Shown here piece by piece: positions 44,099 to 54,262 of a DNA stretch of 64,000 nucleotides (positions are counted from its first letter, which is position 1; each line of letters opens with the position of its first letter). Under the pieces are notes generated by a model. The model ran no database searches, was not told the origin of the DNA, and saw nothing but the letters and a program-made list of their open reading frames with translations. This DNA comes from Pseudomonadota bacterium. Lineage in GTDB: Bacteria > Pseudomonadota > Alphaproteobacteria > GCA-2746255. Made by a program: the position numbers and the translations under genes. The stretch covers positions 62,001 through 126,000 of the forward strand of contig JBFMHN010000002.1 of NCBI GenBank assembly GCA_040752895.1. Reading direction: 5' to 3'.

Positions 44099-45493
44099 TC
44101 AGCCGATCCCGCCGGAACCGGCGCTCGCCGTCCCTTCTTCCATCGCTTCTTCCATCGCTTCCAGCACCTCGCCCGCCAGGTAAAGCGAGCCGGCGATCAG
44201 AATCTTCGGTTGCGACTCGCTTTTCACGAATCCGCGAATGGCAGCAGCCGGGCTGTCCGCAACCCAAGCCTTGGCGATTCCGGCGCGGCGGGCCGCCGCC
44301 ACCAACTCCGCCGGCGGAAGGGCGGCGGCACTTTTCCGGATCGGCACCGCGGCCAGGGCGGCTGCCTGGGGCGCCAGCGCCTGCAAAAAGCGAACCGGGT
44401 CCTTCGTGTTCAGCATGCCGACGATAAGAAAAAGCGGGCGCCCCCCCGCCTTTGCCCAGGCCGCCAAGGCTTCCGCAGCGGCCGGGTTGTGGCCGCCGTC
44501 CAGCCAAAGCTCAGCGCCGGGCGGTAAAAGGTCGGCGAGCGGCCCTTCGCCGATCCGCTGCAGGCGTGCCGGCCATTTCGCCTGCCGCAGGCCTTCGGCC
44601 AAGGCGCGCGGGCCGATGGCAAAGCGTTCGAGCCGGCGGGCGGCGGCAAGGGCGGTGCCGGCGTTCGCGATCTGGTGATCGCCGGGAAGGGCGGGCGGCG
44701 GCAGGGCGATTTCCAGGCCCCCTTCCCGATAGATCATGCCGGACGCGGTTTTCTCGGCTCGCCATTCGCGGCCCTCCCGGAAAAGGAGCGATCCCGTCGC
44801 CGCGGCTTGCGCTTCGATCACCCGTGCCGCCGCCGCGGTTTGCGGGCCGACGACAGCGGGCACGCCGGGCTTTAAGATTGCCGCCTTCTCGGCGGCGATT
44901 TCCGAAAGGGTGGTGCCGAGATACTGCGTATGATCGATGGCGATCGGCGTCAGCACTACAAGGAGGGGGCGCGGCACGAGGTTCGTTGCGTCCAGCCGGC
45001 CGCCGAGACCGGTTTCGAGAAGCAGCGCGTCGGCCGCCGTCCTCGCTTCCGCGAAGGCGAGAAAGGCGGCGGCGGTCGTGATCTCGAAGAAGGTGATAGG
45101 TTTGCCTTCGTTCGCCCCCTCGCAACGCTTAAGCAGGCGGAGAAGATCCGCCTCCCCTATCGGGCGGCTCGCCAGGCAAATCCGTTCGTGAAAACGAACG
45201 AGATGGGGAGATGTATAGCGATGCACGCGAAGGCCGCCCGCCTCTAGGATCGCGCCTAAGAAAGCGACGACGGAACCTTTCCCATTGGTGCCCGCCACGT
45301 GCACGACGGGCGGCAGCATAGCCTCCGGGTGGCCAAGGGTGGCGAGCAGGCGCCTTATCCGATGCAGCGAAAGATCAATTGCTTTCGGGTGAAGCGCCGA
45401 TAACCGTTCGAGAATCGGGTCTACCGTCCGCGTCAAGTGTGCACCAAAGCTTGCGGCACGAATCAATCCGGAGAGGGCTGCACTTCCGTCCAC
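44099..45493 (-). CDS. folC: Bifunctional folylpolyglutamate synthase/dihydrofolate synthase
   Basis: Cytosolic Mur-ligase-like enzyme, 464 aa, adding glutamate to dihydropteroate and folates. The P-loop is HVAGTNGKGSVVAFLGAIL (about 64-82), followed by TSPHLVRFHERI, ETGLGGRLDATN and the C-terminal-domain start LDGGHNPAAAEALAAW. The ATG at 45493 overlaps accD by about 30 bases; a later start is possible but the residues before the P-loop are family-like. accD-folC adjacency is widespread in proteobacteria. Confidence 0.95.
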   Translation of the reverse strand: MDGSAALSGLIRAASFGAHLTRTVDPILERLSALHPKAIDLSLHRIRRLLATLGHPEAMLPPVVHVAGTNGKGSVVAFLGAILEAGGLRVHRYTSPHLVRFHERICLASRPIGEADLLRLLKRCEGANEGKPITFFEITTAAAFLAFAEARTAADALLLETGLGGRLDATNLVPRPLLVVLTPIAIDHTQYLGTTLSEIAAEKAAILKPGVPAVVGPQTAAAARVIEAQAAATGSLLFREGREWRAEKTASGMIYREGGLEIALPPPALPGDHQIANAGTALAAARRLERFAIGPRALAEGLRQAKWPARLQRIGEGPLADLLPPGAELWLDGGHNPAAAEALAAWAKAGGRPLFLIVGMLNTKDPVRFLQALAPQAAALAAVPIRKSAAALPPAELVAAARRAGIAKAWVADSPAAAIRGFVKSESQPKILIAGSLYLAGEVLEAMEEAMEEGTASAGSGGIG

Positions 45494-46368
45494 GCGATAG
45501 GAACGATATCCGCCGCCGGTCCACGGTTGGACAGAATGCCGAGAATGCGCGCCAGCGTGTCGCGAAGCTTGCTTCGCGGCACGACCATATCGATCATGCC
45601 GTGCTTGAGAAGGTATTCCGACCGCTGGAATTCCTCCGGAAGCGATTCGCGAATTGTCACCTCGATTACGCGCACCCCCGCAAAGCCGATGACCGCGCCC
45701 GGTTCGGCGAGCGTCACGTCGCCCAGCATGGCGAAGGAAGCCGTCACCCCACCCGTCGTCGGGTTGGTCAGAACGACGACGTAGGGCAGGCCCGCCTCCT
45801 TGACTTCCTTGACGGCAACCGTCGTCCGCGCCATCTGCATGAGCGAAATCGCACCTTCCTGCATCCGCGCCCCCCCGGAGGCGGGAACGATGACAAGCGG
45901 CGCTTCCTGCAGCACGGCAAGCCGGGCTGCCGTGAGGATCGCCTCGCCCACGGCCGCGCCCATGGAGCCGCCCAGGAAATCAAAATTGAAGGCGGCGACG
46001 ACGGTGTTGACCCCGCCGATCCGGCCATGGGCGACGACGACGGCATCCTTGGCGCCGGTCTTGCTCCGGGCGTCCTTCAGCCGATCCAAATAGCGCCGCC
46101 TGTCTCGGAATTTGAGGGGGTCCGCCGGCGCTTCCGGAAGTTCGATCTTTTTGTACGCCCCCTGATCGAACAGCATCTTGAGACGCATCTCCGGCCCCAG
46201 CCGCATATGGAAACCGCATTCCTGGCATACCCGCAGATTTGCCTCCAGTTCGCGGCGGAAAAGCATCTGCCCGCATTCCGGGCACGTCTCCCAAAGATTC
46301 TCCGGCATGTCTTTTTTGCGAACGAAGGCCTGTATCTTCGGGCGCACGAAATTACGAAGCCAGTTCAT
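45463..46368 (-). CDS. accD: Acetyl-CoA carboxylase carboxyltransferase subunit beta
   Basis: Beta subunit (301 aa) of the carboxyltransferase that makes malonyl-CoA for fatty acid synthesis. An N-terminal zinc ribbon with CPECGQ and CQECGF precedes the crotonase-like core, with [16 protein letters not shown], the oxyanion motif SGGARMQEG and [17 protein letters not shown]. The start overlaps the trpA stop (ATGA, 46365-46368). AccA, its partner, is not in the window. Confidence 0.97.
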   Translation of the reverse strand: MNWLRNFVRPKIQAFVRKKDMPENLWETCPECGQMLFRRELEANLRVCQECGFHMRLGPEMRLKMLFDQGAYKKIELPEAPADPLKFRDRRRYLDRLKDARSKTGAKDAVVVAHGRIGGVNTVVAAFNFDFLGGSMGAAVGEAILTAARLAVLQEAPLVIVPASGGARMQEGAISLMQMARTTVAVKEVKEAGLPYVVVLTNPTTGGVTASFAMLGDVTLAEPGAVIGFAGVRVIEVTIRESLPEEFQRSEYLLKHGMIDMVVPRSKLRDTLARILGILSNRGPAADIVPIAWTEVQPSPD

Positions 46369-47248
46369 GCCACAACGTCCTTTCTGGAAGTTCGCGTTTC
46401 TGGCCGGCGGATGGCGTGGCGGACGCCGGCCGCAAGCTCACCTACGAAGCGAAGAACGCCGGCCGCAAGCTCGCCTGACGATTGCCCGGCGGAGAGTCCT
46501 TCCTTGATTCTTTCGACGATGGCGGAACCGACGACCACCGCATCGGCATGGCCGGCGATCTCGGCGGCCACGTCGGGCGTGCGGATGCCGAACCCGACCG
46601 CGATCGGAAGATCCGTATGCCGGCGCAGGAACCGCAAGGCCTTTGCGACGGCGGCGCCGGGGGCCGCCTTGGTACCGGTAACGCCGGCAATCGCGATGTA
46701 GTAAAGGAAGCCGCTGGCGTTCGTGAGGACCTTCGGCAGGCGCGCCGCGTCCGTCGTCGGGCTGGCCAGCCGGATGAAGGGGAGACCGACCGCCGCGGCC
46801 GGCAGGCAAAGCTCGCGGTCCTCCTCCGGCGGCAGGTCGACGACGATCAACCCATCGACGCCGGCGGCGAGCGCATCCTTCAAAAACGCATCCACACCGT
46901 ACACGTAGATCGGGTTGTAGTAGCCCATCAAAATGAGCGGCGTCTTGGAATCTTCCTCGCGGAACGCGCGCACCAGACCGAGCGTGCGCTTCAGGCTGGC
47001 GCCGGCCTTAAGCGCGCGCGCCGAGCTGGCCTGGATGGCGGGGCCGTCCGCCATCGGGTCGGAGAACGGCATGCCGAGCTCGATCAGATCCGCACCCGCT
47101 CCGGGCAGGCCCCGAAGAATGGCGAGCGCGGTCTCCGGGTCCGGATCCCCCGCCGTGACGAATGGAATGAAAGCGGCGCGCCCTTCTTCGGCAAGGGCGG
47201 CGAAACGGCGGGCGACCCGGCCCGCCTTCGGGTGTTTCGGGGCGGCCT

Positions 47249-47252
<4 letters not shown>
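46365..47252 (-). CDS. trpA: Tryptophan synthase alpha chain
   Basis: Alpha subunit of 295 aa cleaving indole-3-glycerol phosphate to indole. Active-site parts are seen: the glutamate in [19 protein letters not shown], the aspartate in the ILMGYYNPI region, [10 protein letters not shown] and the phosphate-binding VGFGIRTP. It is some 20 residues longer than usual; the C-terminus holds a short duplication (GELAAGV twice, 11 residues apart). Its start overlaps the trpB stop (ATGA, 47249-47252). Confidence 0.96.
46423..46472. repeat. 17-base direct repeat inside the 3' end of trpA
   Basis: ACGCCGGCCGCAAGCTC occurs at 46423-46439 and again at 46456-46472, a period of 33 bases that keeps the reading frame. 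In the protein it gives two copies of the GELAAGV segment. It looks like a small in-frame duplication near the TrpA C-terminus. Confidence 0.85.
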
Positions 47253-48475
<1,223 letters not shown>

Positions 48476-48500
48476 GCGCGCCCTTATCCCCACTCCGACG

Positions 48501-49139
48501 TTAAAGGCTGGTAAGCACCGAGAGGAACTCGGCGATAAGCGCCGGGTCCTTGTGACCCGGCGTGTCCTCGACGCCGGAGGAAACATCGACCGACCGCGCC
48601 CCGCTCCGGCGGACGGCTTTCGCCACATTAGAGGCGTTGAGCCCCCCCGACAACACCCATGGAAGCCGCCCTTGATAGCCGGAAAGCCATTCCCATTCAA
48701 ACGCTTGCCCCGTACCGCCCGGAAGGCTGCCGGGCGTTCCCTTGGCGTCGAAGAGAAGCCGGTCGGCAACTTCCTCATAGGGCTTCGCTTCGCCGACGTC
48801 GGCGGCCGCGCCGAGCCGGATCGCCTTCATGACCGGCAGATGGAAGCGTTTGCGGATGGCGGCGACGCGGGCCGGGCTTTCCGACCCGTGAAGCTGCAAG
48901 AGATCGAGCGGCACCCGCGTCACCACCTTGGCGATCGCCTCGTCCGCCGCGTCCACGAAAAGCCCCACCTTCCCGACCGGCGGAAGGGCGGCCTCGGTCA
49001 AAGCCAGCGCCGCCTCCGGCGTCAGATGGCGAGGCGAAGGCGCATAAAAAACGAAGCCGACGAAGCGGGCGCCGCCCTTGGCCGCGGCACGGAGCGCCTC
49101 CGGCGTCGTAACGCCGCAGATTTTCGCCTCGACCGTCAT
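48501..49139 (-). CDS. trpF: Phosphoribosylanthranilate isomerase
   Basis: TIM-barrel enzyme of 212 aa in tryptophan synthesis. It starts [16 protein letters not shown] with the catalytic Cys, has [24 protein letters not shown], a catalytic aspartate region [17 protein letters not shown] and the phosphate site [11 protein letters not shown] followed by VDVSSGVE. It overlaps pyrF by ATGA. Only trpF, trpB and trpA are here; trpE, G, D and C must lie elsewhere, as in most alphaproteobacteria. Confidence 0.96.
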   Translation of the reverse strand: MTVEAKICGVTTPEALRAAAKGGARFVGFVFYAPSPRHLTPEAALALTEAALPPVGKVGLFVDAADEAIAKVVTRVPLDLLQLHGSESPARVAAIRKRFHLPVMKAIRLGAAADVGEAKPYEEVADRLLFDAKGTPGSLPGGTGQAFEWEWLSGYQGRLPWVLSGGLNASNVAKAVRRSGARSVDVSSGVEDTPGHKDPALIAEFLSVLTSL

Positions 49140-49873
49140 CGGACGCCGCCAATCTCGCCGTCAATCTCTAGGGCGATCTTGCGGACGGCCTCCCATGGGT
49201 CGGCGGCTTCGGTGATCGGCCGCCCGATGACGAGGATGTCGGCACCGGCGGCGATCGCCTCGGCCGGGGTCGTGACGCGTTTCTGGTCGTCAGCACCGGC
49301 GAAGGCGGGCCGGATGCCTGGCACGACGAGCGTGAAATCCTTGCCAAGCGTTTCCCGGATCCGCCTCACCTCATGGGCCGAGGCGACAACGCCGTCGAGG
49401 CCGGCGCGTTTGGCAAGTTCGGCCAGGCGAAGCGCGCGTTCCTCCGGCGGTCCCTTGAGGCCGACCGCCTCAAGATCGCCGACGTCGAGACTGGTCAGCA
49501 CCGTCACCCCGAGAAGGCGGGGTGGCGCGACCTTCGCCGCCGCCGCCGCCTGCGCCGCCGCCGCGGCCGCCGCCCGCAGCATGGCCTCCCCGCCCGTCGT
49601 GTGCAGGGTCAGGAAAGCCGGTTGCAAGCCGACGGCGGCGCCGACCGCACCCGCCACCGTGTTCGGGATATCGTGGTATTTGAGGTCTAGGAAAAGCGGC
49701 GCGGACGAAACCAAGGCGCGCACACCTTCCGGCCCGAACTTGGTGAAGAATTCGAGGCCGAGCTTGATGCCGCCAACATGGCCGGCAAGCGCAAGGGCAA
49801 GCGCCTTCGCCTTGGCCAGATCGGCCGTGTCGATCGCACAGAAAATTCGCCGGGCGGGATCACCACCGTTCAT
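49136..49873 (-). CDS. pyrF: Orotidine 5'-phosphate decarboxylase
   Basis: Last enzyme of UMP synthesis, 245 aa. The catalytic Asp-Lys-Asp set is in LFLDLKYHDIPNT; the first strand is IFCAIDTADLAKA and the phosphate end is LVVPGIRPA...LVIGRPITEAADP. An alanine run of about a dozen residues (around 100-115) sits in a helix between these. Upstream is a 117-base gap to lapA with a lone TATAAC on the minus strand (near 49950) that might be a -10. pyrF-trpF coupling is common in this group. Confidence 0.96.
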   Translation of the reverse strand: MNGGDPARRIFCAIDTADLAKAKALALALAGHVGGIKLGLEFFTKFGPEGVRALVSSAPLFLDLKYHDIPNTVAGAVGAAVGLQPAFLTLHTTGGEAMLRAAAAAAAQAAAAAKVAPPRLLGVTVLTSLDVGDLEAVGLKGPPEERALRLAELAKRAGLDGVVASAHEVRRIRETLGKDFTLVVPGIRPAFAGADDQKRVTTPAEAIAAGADILVIGRPITEAADPWEAVRKIALEIDGEIGGVR

Positions 49874-49990
49874 GGGTCGAGGCCCTCGTGCAAAGCGGCT
49901 TCCGGAAAGGCGCCCTTGGCGGGCGGGCCGGAGTTTGTAGCAGCCAGGCGGTTATAGCAGATCGGCGCAAACCCCGCCCGGCGGAAGGTT

Positions 49991-50335
49991 CTAAGGATCG
50001 CCGTCCCCCGACAGAAACCGCCGGAAGCCCGAACGCGGCGGCGCATCCGCTTCCCCGAAACGGGTCCGCAGCCGCGCCGCCTCCTCTTCGAGGCCGGCCA
50101 GCGCCCGGGCCTCCCGCCGAAAATCCCGCCGGGCGCGGTGGAGAGCAGGCCAGATGGCGAGGAGACCGACAAGGAACCCGAGGGCGGCAGAACCCAGCAC
50201 CGCCGCGTAGACGGGCAGTGTCACGACATAAGGGAAAGGCCATAGCCGAAGCGTGAGTCCGCCGTGATTGGTAACCGCAAAGAGGACGGCAAAAAGGGCA
50301 AAGGCGAAGGCGAAAAACCGAGCCAAAAATCGCAT
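49991..50335 (-). CDS. LapA/DUF1049 domain membrane protein
   Basis: A 114-aa protein with two transmembrane helices (about 3-23 and 43-66) and a cytosolic helical tail rich in Arg, Glu and Leu (about 67-98) that may be a coiled coil. The pattern FAVTNHGGLTLRLWPFPYVVTLPVY followed by the second helix is that of LapA (lipopolysaccharide assembly protein A domain), whose E. coli member helps control LPS levels. It follows ihfB, its usual neighbour. Confidence 0.85.
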   Translation of the reverse strand: MRFLARFFAFAFALFAVLFAVTNHGGLTLRLWPFPYVVTLPVYAAVLGSAALGFLVGLLAIWPALHRARRDFRREARALAGLEEEAARLRTRFGEADAPPRSGFRRFLSGDGDP

Positions 50336-50388
50336 GCTTTGGTCCCGTTCCGGCGGAAAATGTGAGATTCGGACGAAGCTGCCGCCGA

Positions 50389-50673
50389 TCAGGCCTTGCC
50401 GTTCAGCCGTTCCCGAAGTTCTTTGCCGGTCTTGAAGAAGGGGATGTATTTTTCAGCCACTTTGACGGTCTCGCCGGTTCGCGGGTTCCGCCCTACCCGG
50501 GCGTCCCGGCGTTTCACGGAAAACGCCCCGAAGCCGCGCAACTCCACCCGCTCGCCGTTGGCGAGGGCGGACGTGATCTCGTCGAAGATGGTGGCCACCA
50601 CGCGTTCGATATCGCGCTGGTAGAGATGGGGGCTTTGCTCAGCGAGGTGCTGAATCAATTCCGATTTTGTCAT
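50389..50673 (-). CDS. ihfB: Integration host factor subunit beta
   Basis: DNA-bending protein of 94 aa, partner of IhfA, shaping nucleoid and sigma-54 promoters. It begins [13 protein letters not shown] and contains the DNA-binding arm [26 protein letters not shown] with the conserved Pro. ATG 50673 after GCGAGGAG is chosen. The sigma-54 factor (rpoN) is also in this window. Confidence 0.96.
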   Translation of the reverse strand: MTKSELIQHLAEQSPHLYQRDIERVVATIFDEITSALANGERVELRGFGAFSVKRRDARVGRNPRTGETVKVAEKYIPFFKTGKELRERLNGKA

Positions 50674-50734
50674 GGCTGATAGGCTCCTCGCTTCTTGAGT
50701 CCCTCTCCGCCTCCCGATCGGCACGGCCAGCGAG

Positions 50735-51643
50735 TTACGGCAATTGAGGGTGCCAGAGCGCAACTAGGCCGTCAAGGGTAAGCCGTTCAGAAAAAACCGT
50801 TTTTCCAAGGAATCCCTCAACCGCCCAGCGCCACAACGGCGACTCAGGGGGGGCGATGTCGCGGATGGGAAGGCCTGCATCGAGGCCGCGTTCCCGGCCG
50901 AGCCAGGCAAGACCCTCCTCTTCGCCGCCCAAGGCGTCAACCAGCCGGTTGGCAAGCGCCTGGCGGCCGGTGAACACCCGCCCATCGGCCAGCGCGCGGG
51001 CCTCCTCCCGGCCCATACCGCGGCGCTCGGCCACCATGTCGATGAAAAGCGCGAACATGTCATCGACCAGAACCTGGGTGGCTTCCCGCACCTCCGGAGT
51101 AAGTTTTTCAAGGGGCGAGGGGGCGGCTTTCAAGGGCGCGCTTTTGATCGCCGCCGTCTCGATGCCGAGCCTTTCCAGCAGCGTCGTGATCTCGGCGGTC
51201 TGGAAAATAACGCCGATCGAACCGGTAACCGTACCTTCGCGGGCAACGATATGGTCGGTGGCGATCGCCACCATGTAGCCGCCGGAAGCCGCGACCGTAT
51301 CTAGGACGGCGACGACGGGCTTGCGCACAGCGACCCGGCGCAGGGCCCGATAGAGCGCCTCGCCGCCAACCATCGTGCCGCCGGGGCTGTCGATATGGAC
51401 GAGGAGTGCGCGGATGCGATCGTCTTGCGCGATTTTCCGCAAGGTTTCCTCGCGGTCGCGGTCATTGACGATGACGCCGGAAATATCGAGTCTGGCGATG
51501 TAGGGGCCGCGCACCGGCGCCCACAGCCGGCCGGCCGCCCCAAGAAGGAGGAGGGCCAAGGCGAGCACGGCGAGAACCTGCCAGAAGGCAAGCCGCCGCT
51601 TCAGGCTTTGACGGTCAATCCGGGCATCCGAATCCAGGGACAT
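50735..51643 (-). CDS. sppA: Signal peptide peptidase SppA (S49 family)
   Basis: Membrane-anchored serine protease of 302 aa degrading cleaved signal peptides. One N-terminal helix (about 20-42) precedes the protease domain: [20 protein letters not shown], the nucleophile serine in [18 protein letters not shown] and TGSIGVIF; a lysine later in [18 protein letters not shown] serves as base. It is the short, single-domain form. ATG 51643 is chosen because an earlier start would run back into rpsA. It follows rpsA by about 50 bases. Confidence 0.93.
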   Translation of the reverse strand: MSLDSDARIDRQSLKRRLAFWQVLAVLALALLLLGAAGRLWAPVRGPYIARLDISGVIVNDRDREETLRKIAQDDRIRALLVHIDSPGGTMVGGEALYRALRRVAVRKPVVAVLDTVAASGGYMVAIATDHIVAREGTVTGSIGVIFQTAEITTLLERLGIETAAIKSAPLKAAPSPLEKLTPEVREATQVLVDDMFALFIDMVAERRGMGREEARALADGRVFTGRQALANRLVDALGGEEEGLAWLGRERGLDAGLPIRDIAPPESPLWRWAVEGFLGKTVFSERLTLDGLVALWHPQLP

Positions 51644-51695
51644 GAGCCTCCCGCGAAACATGGGCCGCCCGGGCAGCGCGCCGCCGCGGCGGACG

Positions 51696-53537
51696 TCACC
51701 GAGTGGAGGTTTCTTCCTCCGTCTCCTCGGCGGAATCCAATTCTTCCAGGGCTTTCTTCGCGGCCTTTTTCTCGGTCTTCTCCGGCTTCTTTGCCGCCAC
51801 CTTCTTTTCGGCCCCTTCCTTCGCCTTCTCGGCGGACCTCTTGTTGAAGGCGGCCCCCAGAATGTCGCCAAGGCTGGCGCCGCTGTCGGAGGAACCGTAC
51901 TGGGCCATCGCGTGCTTTTCTTCCTGCACCTCGAGTGCCTTGATCGAGAGCGAGAGCTTGCGGCTATTCGCGTCGAAGGCCGTCACCAGCGCGTCCACCT
52001 TATCGCCAGCGGCAAAACGGTCCGGCCGTTGCTCGCTGCGATCCCGCGAAAGGTCGCCCTTGCGGATAAACGTCGTGATCTGGTCTCCGACCCGAACCTC
52101 GATTCCTTTGTCCTGAACGGCCGTCACCGTGCAGGTGACCCGGCTGCCCTTCTTCAGTTCCCCGGCATCGGCGCGGTAGGGGTCTTCGGTCAGCTGCTTG
52201 ATACCGAGACTGACACGTTCCTTTTCGGCATCCACTTCCAGGATCTTCACCTTGACGCGATCCCCCTTCTTGTATTCGGCAAGCACCTCCTCGCCCGGCC
52301 GCGCCCAATCCAAATCGGAAAGATGCGCCATGCCGTCGATATCCTCGGTCAAGCCGATGAACATGCCGAACTCGGTGATGTTCTTGATCTCACCCTCGAT
52401 GACCGAGCCTTGCGGACAGGCCTCGCGGAACGCCTCCCACGGATTCGGCATACACTGTTTGAGGCCGAGGCTGATGCGGCGGCGCTCGCGGTCAACGTCT
52501 AGCACCTTGACCTCGACTTCCTGGCTCGTGGAAACGATTTTGCCGGGGTGCACGTTTTTCTTCGTCCAGCTCATCTCCGAAACGTGGACGAGCCCTTCGA
52601 CGCCCGGCTCCAATTCGACGAAGGCGCCGTAGTCGGTGATGTTCGTCACACGGCCCTTGAGGACGCTGCCGATCTGGTATTTCGACTCGACGCCCCCCCA
52701 GGGGTCCGCCTCCAGCTGTTTCATGCCGAGGCTGATACGCTGGGTTTCCGCGTTGAAGCGGATGACCTTCACCTTGATGGTTTCGCCGATACCCAACACC
52801 TCGGAGGGGTGATTAACCCGCCGCCAGGCGATGTCCGTCACGTGGAGAAGCCCGTCCACGCCGCCCAGATCGACGAAGGCGCCGTAGTCGGTGATGTTTT
52901 TCACGACGCCCTCGCGAACTTGCCCTTCTTGCAGGCTCGAGATGAGGTCGGAGCGCGCCTCGGCGCGGGATTCTTCGAGCACGGCCCGGCGCGAAACGAC
53001 GATATTGCTGCGGCGGCGGTCCATCTTCAGAATCTGGAAGGTCTGCGAATTGCCCATCAGGTGGTTGACGTCGCGGATCGGACGTAGGTCCACCTGGCTG
53101 CCCGGCAGGAAGGCAACGGCCCCAGTCAGGTCCACCGTGAAGCCGCCTTTCACCCGACCGAAAATCGTGCCCGTCACGTGGCGGCCCTCCTTGAAGGCCT
53201 TCTCCAGGTGATTCCAGGCTTCCTCGCGGCGGGCTTTCTCGCGGCTTAAAATCGCCTCGCCGTTCTTGTTCTCCATACGAACAAGATAGACGTCGATGAT
53301 GTCGCCGATCTTGACCTCCGGCGGCTGACCCGGCTCGGCGAATTCCCGGAGCGACACATAGCCTTCCGCCTTAAGCCCGACGTCGATGAGAACGAGGTCG
53401 TTTTCAATGCCCAGAATGGTACCCTGGACGACGCTGCCTTCGAGGCGTTCGTGAACGCCCAGAGACTCGTCCAGCAGGGCGGCAAAGCTTTCCTTGGTGG
53501 CCGGAGAATGCTCTCCGGATAGCAAATGTTCCGACAC
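51696..53537 (-). CDS. rpsA: 30S ribosomal protein S1
   Basis: Large (613 aa) ribosomal protein that brings mRNA to the 30S subunit. Six S1 RNA-binding repeats follow one another; the third to fifth carry NITDYGAFVDLGGVDGLLHV, NITDYGAFVELEPGVEGLVH and NITEFGMFIGLTEDIDGMAH. The C-terminal 60 residues are Lys/Glu/Ala-rich. Start is GTG 53537, with AGAGGAAG about nine bases before; an ATG 57 bases upstream lacks this and adds non-family residues. It lies 53 bases after cmk, the standard cmk-rpsA-ihfB order. Confidence 0.96.
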   Translation of the reverse strand: MSEHLLSGEHSPATKESFAALLDESLGVHERLEGSVVQGTILGIENDLVLIDVGLKAEGYVSLREFAEPGQPPEVKIGDIIDVYLVRMENKNGEAILSREKARREEAWNHLEKAFKEGRHVTGTIFGRVKGGFTVDLTGAVAFLPGSQVDLRPIRDVNHLMGNSQTFQILKMDRRRSNIVVSRRAVLEESRAEARSDLISSLQEGQVREGVVKNITDYGAFVDLGGVDGLLHVTDIAWRRVNHPSEVLGIGETIKVKVIRFNAETQRISLGMKQLEADPWGGVESKYQIGSVLKGRVTNITDYGAFVELEPGVEGLVHVSEMSWTKKNVHPGKIVSTSQEVEVKVLDVDRERRRISLGLKQCMPNPWEAFREACPQGSVIEGEIKNITEFGMFIGLTEDIDGMAHLSDLDWARPGEEVLAEYKKGDRVKVKILEVDAEKERVSLGIKQLTEDPYRADAGELKKGSRVTCTVTAVQDKGIEVRVGDQITTFIRKGDLSRDRSEQRPDRFAAGDKVDALVTAFDANSRKLSLSIKALEVQEEKHAMAQYGSSDSGASLGDILGAAFNKRSAEKAKEGAEKKVAAKKPEKTEKKAAKKALEELDSAEETEEETSTR

Positions 53538-53590
53538 GTATTTTCTTCCTCTTCCCGTCGCAACGGCGGCTCCGATACTGTAGCCGCCCG

Positions 53591-54262
53591 TCAAGGCCTA
53601 TCCTTGTCGGCACGCTGCCGCTGCGATCGAATGATTTTCATCGCGGCTTCGAAGGCGGCATCCGCATCAAGTTCGGTCGTATCGAGCGTTACCGCGTCCT
53701 CGGCGGGACGAAGGGGGGCGATGGCACGGGTTGCATCCCGCTGGTCGCGCTCCCGCATCTCCCGCAAAATCCGGCTACGTATACCCTTCACACCCCGTTC
53801 CCGCAACTCCTTAAGACGCCGTTCCGCCCGGATTTCCAAGCTTGCCGTCAGAAAAAGCTTGGCGTTCGCGGCGGGCAGGACGACGGTTCCGATGTCCCGC
53901 CCCTCGACGACGACCCCCTTTTTACCCACCGGCGGGCAGGCGGCAAAGGCCCGCTGCAAGGGCAAAAGACAGGCCCGGACCGCCGGAAGCGCGGCCACCT
54001 TGGTCGCCGCCTCGGCAACGTGGTCCTGGCGAAGTTCGGGGTCCTCGAGGGCTTCCGGCGCAAGCCCTTGGGCGGCGGCAACCGCCGCCGCCTCGTCGGA
54101 GGGCGCCTGGCCGGCGCGGAGGATGGCCAGGCCGATCGCCCGGTAAAAGAGGCCGGTGTCGAGATGGGCAAGATCGAGGGCGGCGGCAAGGCGGCGGGCA
54201 AGCGTTCCCTTGCCCGAGGCCGCCGGCCCGTCAATGGCGACCACGAAGGGGCGTTCCGTCAC
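53591..54262 (-). CDS. cmk: Cytidylate kinase
   Basis: Nucleoside monophosphate kinase of 223 aa phosphorylating CMP and dCMP. The P-loop is AIDGPAASGKGTLARRLA at the N-terminus, followed by LDTGLFYRAIG, the CMP-binding VVVEGRDIGTVVLP and the lid region RDQRDATRAIAPLRPAEDAV. Length is normal. It directly follows aroA (zero intergenic bases) and precedes rpsA. Confidence 0.97.
   Translation of the reverse strand: MTERPFVVAIDGPAASGKGTLARRLAAALDLAHLDTGLFYRAIGLAILRAGQAPSDEAAAVAAAQGLAPEALEDPELRQDHVAEAATKVAALPAVRACLLPLQRAFAACPPVGKKGVVVEGRDIGTVVLPAANAKLFLTASLEIRAERRLKELRERGVKGIRSRILREMRERDQRDATRAIAPLRPAEDAVTLDTTELDADAAFEAAMKIIRSQRQRADKDRP

Noticed and set aside
48476-48778. 101-residue N-terminal extension of TrpB
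   Set aside because: It runs through the trpF coding region and is unlike TrpB; ATG 48475 gives the family N-terminus.
53538-53594. ATG start for rpsA 57 bases upstream
   Set aside because: GTG 53537 has a good ribosome site and the right first residues; the extension is not family-like.
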